From: Thelonectria olida
Lineage: Eukaryota; Ascomycota; Sordariomycetes; Hypocreales; Nectriaceae
Assembly (NCBI GenBank): GCA_020736575.1
Contig: JAGPYM010000105.1
Location: 1 to 45,926 of the forward strand
DNA: 45,926 bases
Direction: 5' to 3'
Shown here: positions 19,651-29,886 of the stretch, piece after piece
Layout: each line of letters starts with the position of its first letter
Numbering within the stretch: position 1 is the first letter of the stretch
The notes under the pieces: generated by a model
The model's input: only the letters and a program-made list of their open reading frames with translations
What the model was told of the DNA's origin: nothing
Databases searched by the model: none
Made by a program: the position numbers and the translations under genes

Positions 19651-21468
19651 ATGGGCTCTTTCACCTTACCCTCTACCGACGGCCGCACCGTCACCATACT
19701 CGGTGGAGGAGTGTTGGGTCGACGTATTGCCTGCGCATGGGCAGCAAGCGGGTACCATGTTATCATCCGCGACCCAAGCTCCGAGCAAAGGATTGCTGCT
19801 GTGCATTACTGCGACACCAGCATGTCGCAGTATTCCGACTCGGTAGCCCGAGGATCTGTACAAGCCGTCGAAGAGCTCTCTGAGGCTGTCGAGAAGGCTT
19901 GGCTTGTCATCGAAGCTGTACCAGAGAAGCTTTCCCTGAAAATATCTACTTTTGCCGACTTGGAGAAATTCACCGCCCATGACACCATTCTCTGTACCAA
20001 CTCGTCGTCTTACAAGTCTAGAGAGATGGTCGAAGACCTCCAGTTGTCTACGAAGCAGCGCATTTTGAACATGCACTACTACATGCCACCCGACAATCGC
20101 GTTGTCGAGCTGATGACCGACGGCGACACTCACGAAAACATCTTCCCTTTCCTCGTCGAGAAACTCGAGGAGGTCAAGATGCATCCGTATGTTGCCCGCA
20201 AAGAGTCCACCGGCCTCATCTTCAACCGCTTGTGGGCTGCAATCAAGCGTGAAGCCTTGACCATTCTCGCCGAAGACGTTTCAACACCAGAGGAGATGGA
20301 AAAACTCTGGATGGAAATGTGGTCTGGCAGGAAGGTTGGACCTATTGCTATGATGGATGCGGTTGGCTTAGACACCGTCTCCTTCATCGAGCAGCACTAC
20401 ATCGCAGAGCGTGGATTGCCGCGCACTCCGGTTGATTTCCTCCAAGAGTTTATCGACCAAGGTAAACTAGGAACTAAATCGTCCAAGGGTGGCCTTCTCC
20501 CACCAACTCATCCGATCAAGTCGGAAGATGACACTCTGCTATACTTTCTGGATATCGGCCTGTCAGCCAATGATTCCAAGGATTTCTTCTCCGCTGGCCG
20601 TATCTTGGTTGGTTCGAATGACGAAAGGCCCCTGAAGCCACTACTTGCAAACCAGCGTACACCGGATGGCATCGATATCTCACTTTCCGCTGGAAAACTG
20701 TTCTGGACAAGCATGGGTATCCCTTCGCAGAATGATGGGGCCGTGCTCAGCTGCAATCTTGACGGGACAGAAGTCAAAGAGATTGTACCTCAAGGCTCCG
20801 TTCATACACCCAAGCAGCTGACTGTCGACAACGAAAACTCCAAACTCTACTTTGCAGATCGTGAGGGCATGAGGGTCACGCGGTGCAACTTTGACGGCTC
20901 CGATCTGGAGGTCCTGGTGGAGTCAGGCAACTGGGAAGATGAGCGGGAGAAGTCGGACTCGACTAAATGGTGCGTCGGTGTTACAGTATCACCTTCGACT
21001 GGCAAGTTTTACTGGACACAGAAAGGTCCATCGAAGGGAAGCAAGGGCCGTATCTACCGAGCCAACACCGACTTTCAATCAGGAGAGACCGCCAAGAACA
21101 GGACAGACATCGAGCTCCTCTTCCAAAATCTGCCAGAGCCTATTGATTTGGACGTTGATGAGGTTGAAAACATGCTATACTGGACCGACAGAGGCGAGCT
21201 TCCTTTTGGAAACAGCATCAACCGCTCTAAGCTTGATACAATCACGCAGGTAGAGGGCAATGCTACTAGCCAGGCGGGCAAGGACTACGACATCATTACT
21301 CGAGGCATGCATGAAGCGATCGGTATTAAGTTGGATTTGAAGAACCGGCATATCTTCACAACTGACTTGGGCGGCTCGGTGTATCAGCTTGACATGGACG
21401 GCGGAAACAAAAAGAAGTTCTACGAAGGATCTGGTGCATTTGCGGGCATCACTCTGGCGTATGTGTAA
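19651..21468 (+). CDS. 3-hydroxyacyl-CoA dehydrogenase-like enzyme fused to a YWTD-type beta-propeller
   Basis: Intronless, 605 aa, starting MGSFTLP. Residues 10-185 are a Rossmann NAD-binding domain (ILGGGVLGRRIA, 17-28). The 3-hydroxyacyl-CoA dehydrogenase catalytic set appears intact: Ser in TNSSS (about 118), His142 (MHYYMPP), Glu153 (VELM) and Asn192 (LIFNRLW). The dehydrogenase C-terminal helical domain follows, to about 285 (SSKGGLLP). From about 295 the sequence changes to repeated propeller blades with LDL-receptor/SMP-30-like signatures: KLFWTSMG (349-356), KLYFADREG (398-406), KFYWTQKG (452-459), MLYWTDRG (508-515) and HIFTTDLGG (567-575). Both halves look complete, with no break. 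The fusion would couple an NAD-dependent hydroxyl oxidation to a propeller that may act as a lactonase-like or scaffold module (inference). It lies tandem to the reductase, on the same strand. Confidence 0.9.
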   Translation: MGSFTLPSTDGRTVTILGGGVLGRRIACAWAASGYHVIIRDPSSEQRIAAVHYCDTSMSQYSDSVARGSVQAVEELSEAVEKAWLVIEAVPEKLSLKISTFADLEKFTAHDTILCTNSSSYKSREMVEDLQLSTKQRILNMHYYMPPDNRVVELMTDGDTHENIFPFLVEKLEEVKMHPYVARKESTGLIFNRLWAAIKREALTILAEDVSTPEEMEKLWMEMWSGRKVGPIAMMDAVGLDTVSFIEQHYIAERGLPRTPVDFLQEFIDQGKLGTKSSKGGLLPPTHPIKSEDDTLLYFLDIGLSANDSKDFFSAGRILVGSNDERPLKPLLANQRTPDGIDISLSAGKLFWTSMGIPSQNDGAVLSCNLDGTEVKEIVPQGSVHTPKQLTVDNENSKLYFADREGMRVTRCNFDGSDLEVLVESGNWEDEREKSDSTKWCVGVTVSPSTGKFYWTQKGPSKGSKGRIYRANTDFQSGETAKNRTDIELLFQNLPEPIDLDVDEVENMLYWTDRGELPFGNSINRSKLDTITQVEGNATSQAGKDYDIITRGMHEAIGIKLDLKNRHIFTTDLGGSVYQLDMDGGNKKKFYEGSGAFAGITLAYV

Positions 21469-22147
21469 TAGGTGTTAGAGACTAGGCAACAGTCACAAAG
21501 ATTAAGTCTGCGTCGTGTAGCGGGCGTCCTAATAACGTCGTATTGTCATGGACTCGACTAAATAGTACATACATATTGGAGGCTGGCCAGTGGACTTGCT
21601 TGTCTGCCATCAGCTTTGGCGCATCCATGGATGGCATATGCCGCCTACCCTAGACACGGGCGAAAGTTGGCCAAGGCCATTCCCATGAGCGATCATTCGC
21701 CGATGCGATAAGTCTGCGAGACTGTACGTAGATAGTCGGTGTCTCCGAAATAACTGCCTTGAATTTCCGGGATCTATTCAAATTGACAAATCGTCTTGCG
21801 TTTCCGGGGTTCTCTTCGGCGAGCTTGATCGAAGTTACGTATCCAACGCATCATGTTGCTCTGCGCTTAGAAATCCGCGGAGTTGGCCCAGTCCCATCTT
21901 TGGATAAGCTCTGATTTGGAACATCCTCATATTTCGCCACGTCAGTGTCTTTTCTGAATAATGTCACTTATCCGAAAGATAAAGCCGCTGCGGAGGAAAC
22001 CAGCCTAATGTGAGAGACAACCATGCGAATTTCTCAGCCGGTTACCGTCGGTCACACAGTCAGGAGACCCTTTTATAGACCATTGATCTCAGCTTCTCCA
22101 TTGAAGAAACAAGACAACAAATCCCATCACTAATTCAAGAAGTAAAC
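21469..22147. promoter_or_regulatory. Intergenic region and promoter of the epimerase pseudogene
   Basis: No ORF of note. TTTTATAGACC at 22071-22081 repeats the TATA-like core of the b5/b5-reductase gene, about 67 bp ahead of the ATG at 22148. Confidence 0.45.
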
Positions 22148-23150
22148 ATGGCAAAGATTTTCCTGTCGGTGCATCCTCGCGCAGGTTGACATCCATTGCT
22201 AACTTCCAGCCTGCAATACTGGAGCCTCTGGCTACATCGGCAGTGATTTACTTCACCTACTGGCAAAATCGCATCCCCAATACCAAGTAAGGGCATTGGT
22301 TCGAGATGCTGCAAAGGGCGAAGAGGTCAAGAAGTCCTTCAGCCAGGTACAAGTCGTGAAGGGCAGTCTTGACGATATCGACCTCATCGCCCAAGAAGCA
22401 AAAGACGCCGATGTTGTTCTTCGTGAGTTGATGTAATGAGCCTGGAGCCTATCCTTTCAATTGTTAATGACTGACTGTATCTTCTTGATCTAGATTTGGC
22501 GGCGATAGGACATTTAAAGAGTGTATAGACGATTCATTAGGCTCTCTCTAGCGAGCCTATAGGCGAGAAGCCGCCGTACTGGATTCAGATACCTGGAGGC
22601 AGCATGCTTGCAGCTCCTAAGCTTGCAGACAAATTCCGAGTATCTGGTACTGGTAGCGACACTGTCTATAACGACCTGTTGGGTATTGAAACAATCTAGT
22701 TTTTAATTAAGCAACACCCAAACCGCACTATGAATAATTACATGCTCTCAATTACAATAAGCACCCCACATATTCAGACAGCTCTTGTTGCACCTGCGAC
22801 CATCTATGGTCAAGGGACGACAGAATCTGGGGATCAAATGGACTTTGCCTCTGTGGAGTTGGAGAACTGGTAAGTATATTTGTCTCTCGAGTGCCACAAG
22901 CGGAACGGCTGACCCCATACCCTTGTGATAGTCATTTGGGGAGGTCTCTCGACGCATTACAGCTGCAGCCTTTCGACCTGAAATTACTAGCCAACAAGGG
23001 AGTTGACCAAGTAAGTGGAGAAGAGGCGGATAAGCTGCTGCCTCATGGAAGTGTCTTATACGGAACCAACGCTCGTGGTCGGGCACACCGGGCAGAGACG
23101 GTCCTAGGCTGGAAGCCCCAGGAGGAGAATTTGGAGCATGACATCGAGTA
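22148..23150 (+). pseudogene. NAD-dependent epimerase/NmrA-like (atypical SDR) gene, broken
   Basis: Starts MAKIFL at 22148. After an intron-like interruption it continues GASGYIGSDLLHLLAKSHPQ, RALVRDAAKGEEVKKSF and DADVVL, then a GTGAGT...TAG intron and HLAAIGHLKSV followed by TAG. Further pieces in other frames read PYWIQIPGGS, GTGSDTVYNDLLGIETI (then TAG), PHIQTALVAPATIYGQG and, after a GTAAGT intron near 22871, LLPHGSVLYGTNARGRA ... AETVLGWKP to a stop at 23150. The order matches the epimerase/NmrA family from Rossmann fold to C terminus. Two in-frame TAG codons near 22529 and 22541 fall where CAG/CAA would fit, so C-to-T changes at CpA are a likely cause. Confidence 0.75.
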
Positions 23151-23686
23151 GTAGCTGCAGAGGCCCACGCACTTGGTCTTCTTAAAGCTCAAAATCGTAC
23201 TGCTCAGCTCTAAGGTTTATACCTAGTTGTTATCAACACAACCGCCAGTCCAGTGAAACGTTTGCGTCACGAATCCTTTGTAATTTTACAAATGTCATTC
23301 TTCCACGGCAACGAGGTAAAGCACATGAAGTTTTCCACTTGGGCAAAGGTGACTCAGAAAGTAGGGCCTTCAAAGAAGAAACAAGCATGTAAAACCACAG
23401 TTTGTGCTAATTATCGCACAATTTGAACTTGCGAGCATAAATAAAGATCGTATCCCAGCCCATTACCGCCTCATTGTGTATCCAGACAAAAAAACCCCAA
23501 AATACAGATCCGAGTCAGCGAGCTCTCTGCCTAAGAAAAAAGTCCCCATCAGCATCCGGAATCAGGTGCCTATCGGTGGCTCCTTCCACCGTATGAGCGT
23601 GGGGGGTGCCGTCTCTCCTCATGATCTTGTCGATCATCCCTGCTGGCGTAGGTCTTTGAATAATATCGACAACCATAAGCTGTAGC
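23151..23686. other. Intergenic stretch, no supported gene
   Basis: 3' flanks of the epimerase relic and of the small minus-strand gene. A 93-codon ORF on the plus strand (23404-23685) overlaps no recognisable domain. Confidence 0.4.
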
Positions 23687-24004
23687 TTAGCTGGAGCTCG
23701 AGGTGGAAGCATAGCCCAGAACCGGGACTCTGCCAGAACTCGAGCTGGAAGCATACCCTTGAGTCACGGCTTTTCCGGAACCTGTGGTGGAAGCGTAATT
23801 TTGGCTCATAGCCGGCCGTCTAGCTGCCGGAGTCTGGGGGATGATGGTAGGATATGAAACAGCAAACGGCATGAGTTTGCCTGCGGCTTGTAAGTCCAAC
23901 CGTATCTGGGAAGCGCGCATTGCCATCTTGTACAGCGCGGGGTCAGTCCTTTTGAGTTCTGCATAAAATGGATCTTTCTCTTCCTCTATGCTAGTATTCG
24001 CCAT
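23687..24004 (-). CDS. Small hypothetical protein with C-terminal Ser-rich repeats (105 aa)
   Basis: ATG-started ORF. The N-terminal 45 residues are charged and helical (EEEKDPFYAELKRTDPALYK, then MAMRASQIRLDLQAAG). After a Pro/Ala linker come three degenerate repeats of about 14 residues, each starting Y-A-S (YASTTGSGKAVTQG, YASSSSSGRVPVLG, YASTSSSS). The repeats are visible in the DNA as 42-bp units. No signal peptide or transmembrane segment. I do not recognise the family. The clean ATG, balanced codons and repeat architecture argue for a real gene. Confidence 0.5.
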   Translation of the reverse strand: MANTSIEEEKDPFYAELKRTDPALYKMAMRASQIRLDLQAAGKLMPFAVSYPTIIPQTPAARRPAMSQNYASTTGSGKAVTQGYASSSSSGRVPVLGYASTSSSS

Positions 24005-24353
24005 TTTCTAAGTGATCGATTGGTAGTCATTGGCATCTGTCTCGTGATATTATGTTAGTCAATGTATCCGATCGAGGCCTAATATTGAAGGGTAATAATG
24101 ATGTTTTCCGATTGGATTAGACATTGTGCCGATACTCGTACGCTTATGCGCATATGGAAGTGCTTCAATTGAGAAAATGCTCATGCTTCGGATATCTCGT
24201 CTTGGTGATGGGACCTCGAGTCTTATGTGTATCCAGAGCTTTCAACTACGAACATAGGAAACTGATGACCTCTTTAAGGCGATTGTAGTGACAGTTGATG
24301 ATTGGCCTGTCGATCACAAAAGGAGATGGCGAGGCCCATGTCAGAATGGGCAA
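24005..24353. other. Intergenic stretch
   Basis: Upstream flank of the small minus-strand gene. No ORF or repeat that I can support. Confidence 0.4.
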
Positions 24354-24860
24354 CTAACAGAACATCCGTCCCCACATAAGGAGGTTCAAAAGGGCCTTTG
24401 AGTTAGTCGCTGGTTTCATGAGAAATCGAGGCAGAACCAACATATGGTAGGGGCAGACGGGCTCCAGAATAACTGGCTCCATGTGATCAAGAAGAACAGC
24501 GCCAAGCGCTGCAATGGCCTCATTATCGGCCACCAGGACTATGACCAGGCAGGAAACGAAGCCTACGATTGATGCCTGGGATATGGACAACGGAGCGCCG
24601 CAGCCGTAACCTGTAACTTGATCAGTATCTGTATGGCAAGACAATCCCAACATCAAATGCAGCTGGGACAACCAATTCACTCTGTTTTAAGGAGTCTCTT
24701 GATCTCTTCTTGTTTTTCGATCCTCCGCTCTTAACAAGTCCGCACTTACATACCATCGGCTTTTCTTTATCCTTGTCCTTGAACCACTCATTACAGCCTC
24801 TGCCTAACAGACAATTCACACACAATGGCGTATATATCCGCTCCTCTGATCACACAGAGA
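24354..24860 (-). pseudogene. Cysteine-containing coding remnant, unassigned
   Basis: The minus-strand frame is open from about 24860 to 24622 with no ATG at its head. It reads CVNCLLGRGCNEWFKDKDKE, then MVCKCGLV and a Lys/Arg-rich segment, so it has two clusters of paired cysteines that could bind metal. Another frame (24680-24354) continues with hydrophobic sequence. The lack of a start and the frame change suggest decay. No family recognised. Confidence 0.3.
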
Positions 24861-24939
24861 GGCAGAAGGCCTCCGCAAAGGCCTAAACTTCCCTCTCGCC
24901 ATCTCTTCTTATTCTCATTCTGACGGTTTGAAGTCATCA

Positions 24940-25680
24940 CTTCTGGGTCCCAAGAGATTCAACGCCCGCGAAGAAGGTTATACGAATCTTCAACAAAGGT
25001 CCGCGTTACCCTCACGAAAACATTGTGGCGGCTGCTTGGAATGTTATACCAGCAGATTACTTCCCCACACGATCGACCTTCCCAGGTGGTGTCGCTTACG
25101 GTGTCGAGCGTGAGCGGTACAGAGGCCCTGAGCACGCATCAAGCAGCATCCGTCCCGATCCTGTCGGACTACCAGGAGCGGGATATTCTTTGGATCGAAT
25201 GCAAGCCACCATCTTGGTTGGCCCCGAATGGATGGAAGACAGCCCTGGCAGACGCTGCTAGACGCCTTAATGTCTTTCACCCAGATCGTCGGGTATACCT
25301 CATCCTAGCAGTCGGGTACTATTGGTTGCCCTTCCTGTGGGATCCTACACCTCCCTTCCTCAATGGGGCAGGGTCTCCTCTGGCGGTATTGAAGGATAAT
25401 GGACTTGCGGCCTGGTCGGTTGACCCGCATGCATGCGATTCCATGACAACAACTACCGGATCAAACCCATATCATTCGAGGAGTCGATGGTCGCCTTCTT
25501 GTCGATACTAGGAATGCGTATTCATTGGACTGGTGGAGTGTAGAAACAAGTGGTCATCCCACACACTTCGCAGAACTGGACCTGCTCGAACGATTATTCG
25601 GTTTAATTCAGAACACGCAGTATCAGGGGCAGAACCCGGACTATGTTATAAAGGAGGATGAGCAATTGCTGGTAAGTTGG
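24940..25680 (+). pseudogene. Fungal protein with a restriction-endonuclease-like (PD-(D/E)XK) motif, frameshifted
   Basis: The plus-strand frame from before 25023 reads LWRLLGMLYQQITSPHD, then SDYQERDILWIECKPPSW, LADAARRLNVFHPDR and VYLILAVGYYWLPFLWDP. The segment ILWIECK followed by a helix matches the core strand and E-x-K of PD-(D/E)XK-type folds. This frame ends in unrelated sequence near 25440. The +1 frame takes over with GVDGRLLVDTRNAYSLDWW, HFAELDLLERLFGLIQNTQY and a GTAAGT at 25672. I remember similar C-terminal pairs in uncharacterised fungal proteins. A single frameshift near 25400-25460 separates the two halves. Confidence 0.45.
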
Positions 25681-26389
25681 TGTATCTTTGAAATATATTT
25701 GACCCTTAGATATGTTTCGTCTCGTTTGCGTGTACCATTACTAGGGACGGGTTGGAAATTAAAAATTACTCTCCCCTGGAAACAATTGAGATAGTGGGCG
25801 ATTTTAAACAGCGATAATCTAGTATCAATATTTAATGTCTTTTTCTGATGCAGATGATGAAGTAACTGCTTAATATTTTTCTGACTTGGTGATGATAACC
25901 ACTCCAGGAAACGGGCTGTGAGATGTCATGTGAGTTTGATACAATACGGTACTTGATGACAGCTTGAAAGACTGGACACATGACGTACGAGCAATGGATA
26001 TTCTCTCAGTTGTTGCTGTCTTTACTGCTTCGTAGGTACCTACCCTCGTTCTAGCCACCAGACATCGCCACATGCCAATAATGTCCAAAGCAAAACTCTT
26101 AACAGCACCCTTTCCTTCTCATATAATATCATCCACTTCTTCAAAAGCATCAAATATCCGTCTTTAAACTTCTGGTAGGGGATTGAAGCCGTCCTTTGCC
26201 CCATGGACTTGCATGCGATGCTCCTGTCTTTACGCAAACACTTCGCGTGTATTATTAAACGACATATCCCAAAGATCACAGATTTAGGGAACCTGTTTAA
26301 ATAAATTAGATAAAACCAAAGACGCATTGACCTGTTTTGTGCAGACATACCTTTATTCGATCTTTTATGTTATTAGAAAAGTAGGTCCT
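25681..26389. other. Stretch without a supported gene
   Basis: An ATG-started 102-codon ORF on the minus strand (26348-26040) has no recognisable domain and unusual composition (many W, L, K). I leave it unnamed. Confidence 0.35.
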
Positions 26390-26834
26390 ATACGGCTCGT
26401 CTGTATAAACCGTATATATTCTAATCTCCCCGTTATTAGGAATCTTATTAATTTCTAAAGGCTCCTCCTTACCATAAGACAGTATCTCCTTCCTCAGCTC
26501 CTTAAAGCCCTTGGGGATCTCATCTAGGAGTTGCTACTTAAGGTTAAGCTTAAAAATAAGCGAACGTACTGAGCCACGCATATGTGACATATGCGACGCG
26601 AGAAAGGGTAAACCGCTTTCTTAATGGAGTAATAAGGTGGAACTTTTTCTTATTAGCAGTACCGCCAGCTTTGGCAATCCTGCTGTAAAGCAGAGCTGCG
26701 ACTGGGTCGTCATCTGGGTGGTCGTGGAAGAATCTGGGGGCGCCGTCTGTCTCGTTTATTCCATTAACGCTGAGGAATGCATCAAAGGTCTCCACGGAGA
26801 TCTTGAACCTGCGGATAGTAGTAGTGACACTCAT
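26390..26834 (-). pseudogene. Decayed small orphan protein of an uncharacterised fungal family
   Basis: ATG at 26834-26832 starts MSVTTTIRRFKISVETFDAF, then NGINETDGAPRFFHDHPDDD and AKAGGTANKKKFHLITP, ending in stops near 26550. Another frame (about 26545-26395) continues LLDEIPKGFKELRKEILSYG, then GEIRIYTVYTDE. The second part follows the first in a way that fits one protein split by a frameshift. I remember similar short proteins in Hypocreales but know no function. Confidence 0.4.
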
Positions 26835-26989
26835 TTCGGTGAAGCTTCTTGCAATAGATGATAGAAGGTTGTAGTTGTGGAGGTTGAAAGAGATGTCTGA
26901 AGACTTGAGGGAGAATAAAGGAAGAGAAGGACCTGAGCTGTGACGAATGTAACGAGGGAGATAAGTGGAGTGGAATGTTAACAGCTGCC

Positions 26990-27345
26990 CCGCTAATCTA
27001 GTTAGGAGCTTAAACATGTCGCGTGCGACTGAGCCAGACAGCTGGATGGTCGACATTATCCCATGGTTCAGTTTCCCGACATACAGCGGAAAGCGCAAGA
27101 GGAGAATGATCGCGTGGTCGGCGTGGCCCAACTGCCTCGATTTGAAGACCTCGATTAGTTGCCATACGTGCAGAATGTGGTCAAAGAAGTCCTCCGATGG
27201 TCTCCCATGGGGACCATGGGGTTTCCGCACGTTTTGACGGAAGACATATCCTGTAAAGGCTACGACTTGCCGAAAGGGGCCATTCTGCTTTCCACTGTCT
27301 GGTGGTTTTTACTCGACCTGGAAGTACATCGGAATCCCAGCTTGC
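26990..27345 (+). pseudogene. Cytochrome P450 C-terminal fragment (E-class group I type)
   Basis: The plus-strand frame from 27062 reads MVQFPDIQRKAQEENDRVVG, then LPRFEDLD, a TAG, LPYVQNVVKEVLRWSPMGTM and GYDLPKGAILLSTVWWFL. This is the J/K-helix region with ExxR (EVLR) and the following beta strands. The I-helix upstream and the haem loop downstream are missing. It is not closely similar to the intact P450 at 14641-16397. Confidence 0.7.
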
Positions 27346-27759
27346 TTAGAAGACGGGTGGCTTTGACGGCCGGTGTCTGCGGCATCGGCACATCTTGTGG
27401 GTTGCTATTTGCCAGCCTTCACAAAAGGGGTTTTTTATTCGCAATGTTCGGCATAGATTTACAGCTAAGAAGAGGCTTGGGCGTTCTCGAAATGTCACCC
27501 CGTGGAGTGTAGCTTCCTCCCTCGAGGGTCCCGATGCCCCTACCCAAGCTTGGGTCCTTGTCGCAGATGTAGAATACGCCTCCGTTAGAAGGCCTACGGA
27601 AGCTCACTAGGTAGCTCAACATGCTTGTCTGTACTGTTTGCTCTGAACGCACTGTGACGTCGATAGGACCACCCATTCTGCATCTTCCTTTGAGAGTCTT
27701 GTCCGAGTTGTGGGGTTTTCCAACCCTACATGTACTCTCTCCTCAAACCTCGGGACCTT

Positions 27760-28700
27760 TACCAGGGTTGGAACTGGCCTATCGAGACCGAGATCTCGTC
27801 TCCTAAAGAAACAGTCTGCCCGTCATCACTGCAGCGAAGAAGAAAAGGCGGCGTGTCCGATCTAGAGATGGCATGACCAAAATTGCACAGGCTTACCAGC
27901 TCTTCAAACGGAGATTGGGATTCCATAACCATATATTGCTTGCGGATCGGCTCCAGCCGTTCAAGTTGGTACATGCGTAGTCGGCGCTCGATGCTAAGAG
28001 AAGGATACGCTTGTAGAGGTAAGGCATACTTAAGAAATAGGAGGCGAAGAACGTATATCAGGCTAGAGAAATATGTCGTATAGGATCTAGCGGGGAGGAA
28101 AGTCTCTAATGATAAGAAAAGCCCAAAATGCCGCTGAAGTAGATCAGGACCGTTGTCTGCGGTCGACCGTCAATCACGGGCTCAGTAGCGAGCGCCAGAC
28201 TCAGGCCGAAAAGCAACTCAAGTAGCTCCTCGATCGTTCCTTTGGTGGAGTCATCCTGGGCTTCGTCAGGGGAGGCTTCCGAACCAGCTGCCGGAATATT
28301 GTGAGGCCTGGCAGAGCGACCGCGTATTTAACACCACCAAATTGAGGGCCAGCTTGTTTGCTTCATCGTATCGTGCCGGCCAACCAGCATCCACTAGCTT
28401 ACTTAATTTGTTCAATATTAGACCTATATTATCGCAATACTCGCTCATGCGACTGTTCACCAAACTATTATAAAGTCTACTGCGGTTTCCGGAACGATGA
28501 TCCTCTGGCCCGGATGCAATACTAGAAATGGTTATAATAATAGTTTGTATCTTGGTGTAATAGGCATGACTATAGTTAGTGGTGTATTTCCTGCTCTGGG
28601 TAAGTATATTTCCATTCTAAAAACTTCTACACCAAAGGACTAACCGGCAATCTGCTGTGTTTTATTATTAGTTATATAACCTAGGGATTGTGTAGGTTTG
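27760..28700 (-). pseudogene. Relic of a large protein that I associate with fungal telomere-linked RecQ-type (TLH/OrsD-like) elements
   Basis: Minus-strand frames give SEYCDNIGLILNKLSKLVDA, GWPARYDEANKLALNLVVLN (28463-28266), then YFSSLIYVLRLLFLKYALPL (about 28075) and RLEPIRKQYMVMESQSPFEE, FGHAISRSDTPPFLLR and SDDGQTVSLGDEISVSIGQF (27974-27770). These stretches are coding-like and in order but separated by stops and frameshifts. The pattern matches my memory of large proteins found beside RecQ-like helicases near fungal telomeres. That link needs a search. Confidence 0.4.
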
Positions 28701-29886
28701 ACTTACCTTATCGTTCCCGGAACTCCTCTTTATAGTCAATCCTGAAATCTCTCATCCCGGTCTCGTCCTCCCAGTCGCTCCTAAGGAGTACACACGTTTG
28801 TGCGATCTCGAACATGAGAAGCTGTCTCAAACAGCTATATTCGGGAAGTAATTCATAGCGACACTAGGGTGGAACCCGTTCACCCGCTGAAAAGCCACAG
28901 TCTCCCTGTTTCTACGATTTGGATATAGATCTATAGTGATGGGCTGTAATAAATTGAGTGTCCAGAGATCCAACCTAAAAGCTGTATCGTGAACCGCACC
29001 CGCCACCACTCTTTTTCACACAACAATCCTTAGGTCCGCAATAGAGTTCGTTGTATACTCGTCGTCGTTTGATGTTACCATTCTGGCATCATTAACAAGG
29101 CGGAACAGTTCTCAGCCTGACCGAGCCGGTGTAACAAAGTTGGCTGTGGCGGCGCTTAATGGACCACTAGAACACCTCCTTCCGTCATCAGCACCATGCC
29201 TTACGCGGTCCGAATTTGCGCAGAGAAATCAAGACCTTTAGTTAAAAACGAGCACTCACCACGGGCACGAGAAGGCTTGATGCATACCAGACGGGATAAC
29301 TGATTAAACTAAACCATATCTAGCGGCCAAACCTAGCGATACCAGCATTGGCAGACCATGCTTCAGCTTAGGATGCTGAATACTTGGAGAATTTGGCCTT
29401 CAATCAGCGGACGAGGAAGAATGTGGGGCTTCTAGGAGACGCGAACGATAAACTTAGAAACTGTAAATAGCCTAGCGTATCTGCCCTATTAGGTTAGTCC
29501 TCCTGGGCGGAATAAATTTCGATTTATTTATTCATTCAAGCAAACACGGAGAGAACAGACAAGATTGCAGACAACAATCAATGAGAATTATCAGCTTTGC
29601 TTTATAACTTATATATTGGCCCCATAGTGACTTAAGACACATCCCGCGTATCTAACGCTCACGACCGACATATTTTCCTAATTGAAATTTGCCATTTATC
29701 TCAGACCGTGCTAGAAGTGGCACGAGGTCACGTGCTAGATTCGTGACCTGGCAACCCCACCTCGTTTGATCGCATTGTAAACAAAACAACACCGTAAATC
29801 CTTTTAACACCGATACCGATCTACCACGTATCGACTTCTTGACGTCCAGTTGAGCCTCCAAGGCTTATTCCCCAAACGATGGGATA
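28701..29886. other. Stretch without a supported gene; ends in the promoter of the HNH gene
   Basis: GC-balanced sequence with only short ORFs (for example 29009-28827 on the minus strand) and no recognisable domain. It may hold more of the decayed element to its left. The last 200 bp are the 5' flank of the HNH gene. Confidence 0.4.

Noticed and set aside
19666..20184. 172-codon minus-strand ORF
   Set aside because: Antisense to the dehydrogenase domain of the fusion gene.
26835..27230. N-terminal half of a long minus-strand ORF (227 codons with the part that follows)
   Set aside because: This half is the antisense of the P450 fragment on the plus strand. Only the part from the ATG at 26834 looks like a real protein.
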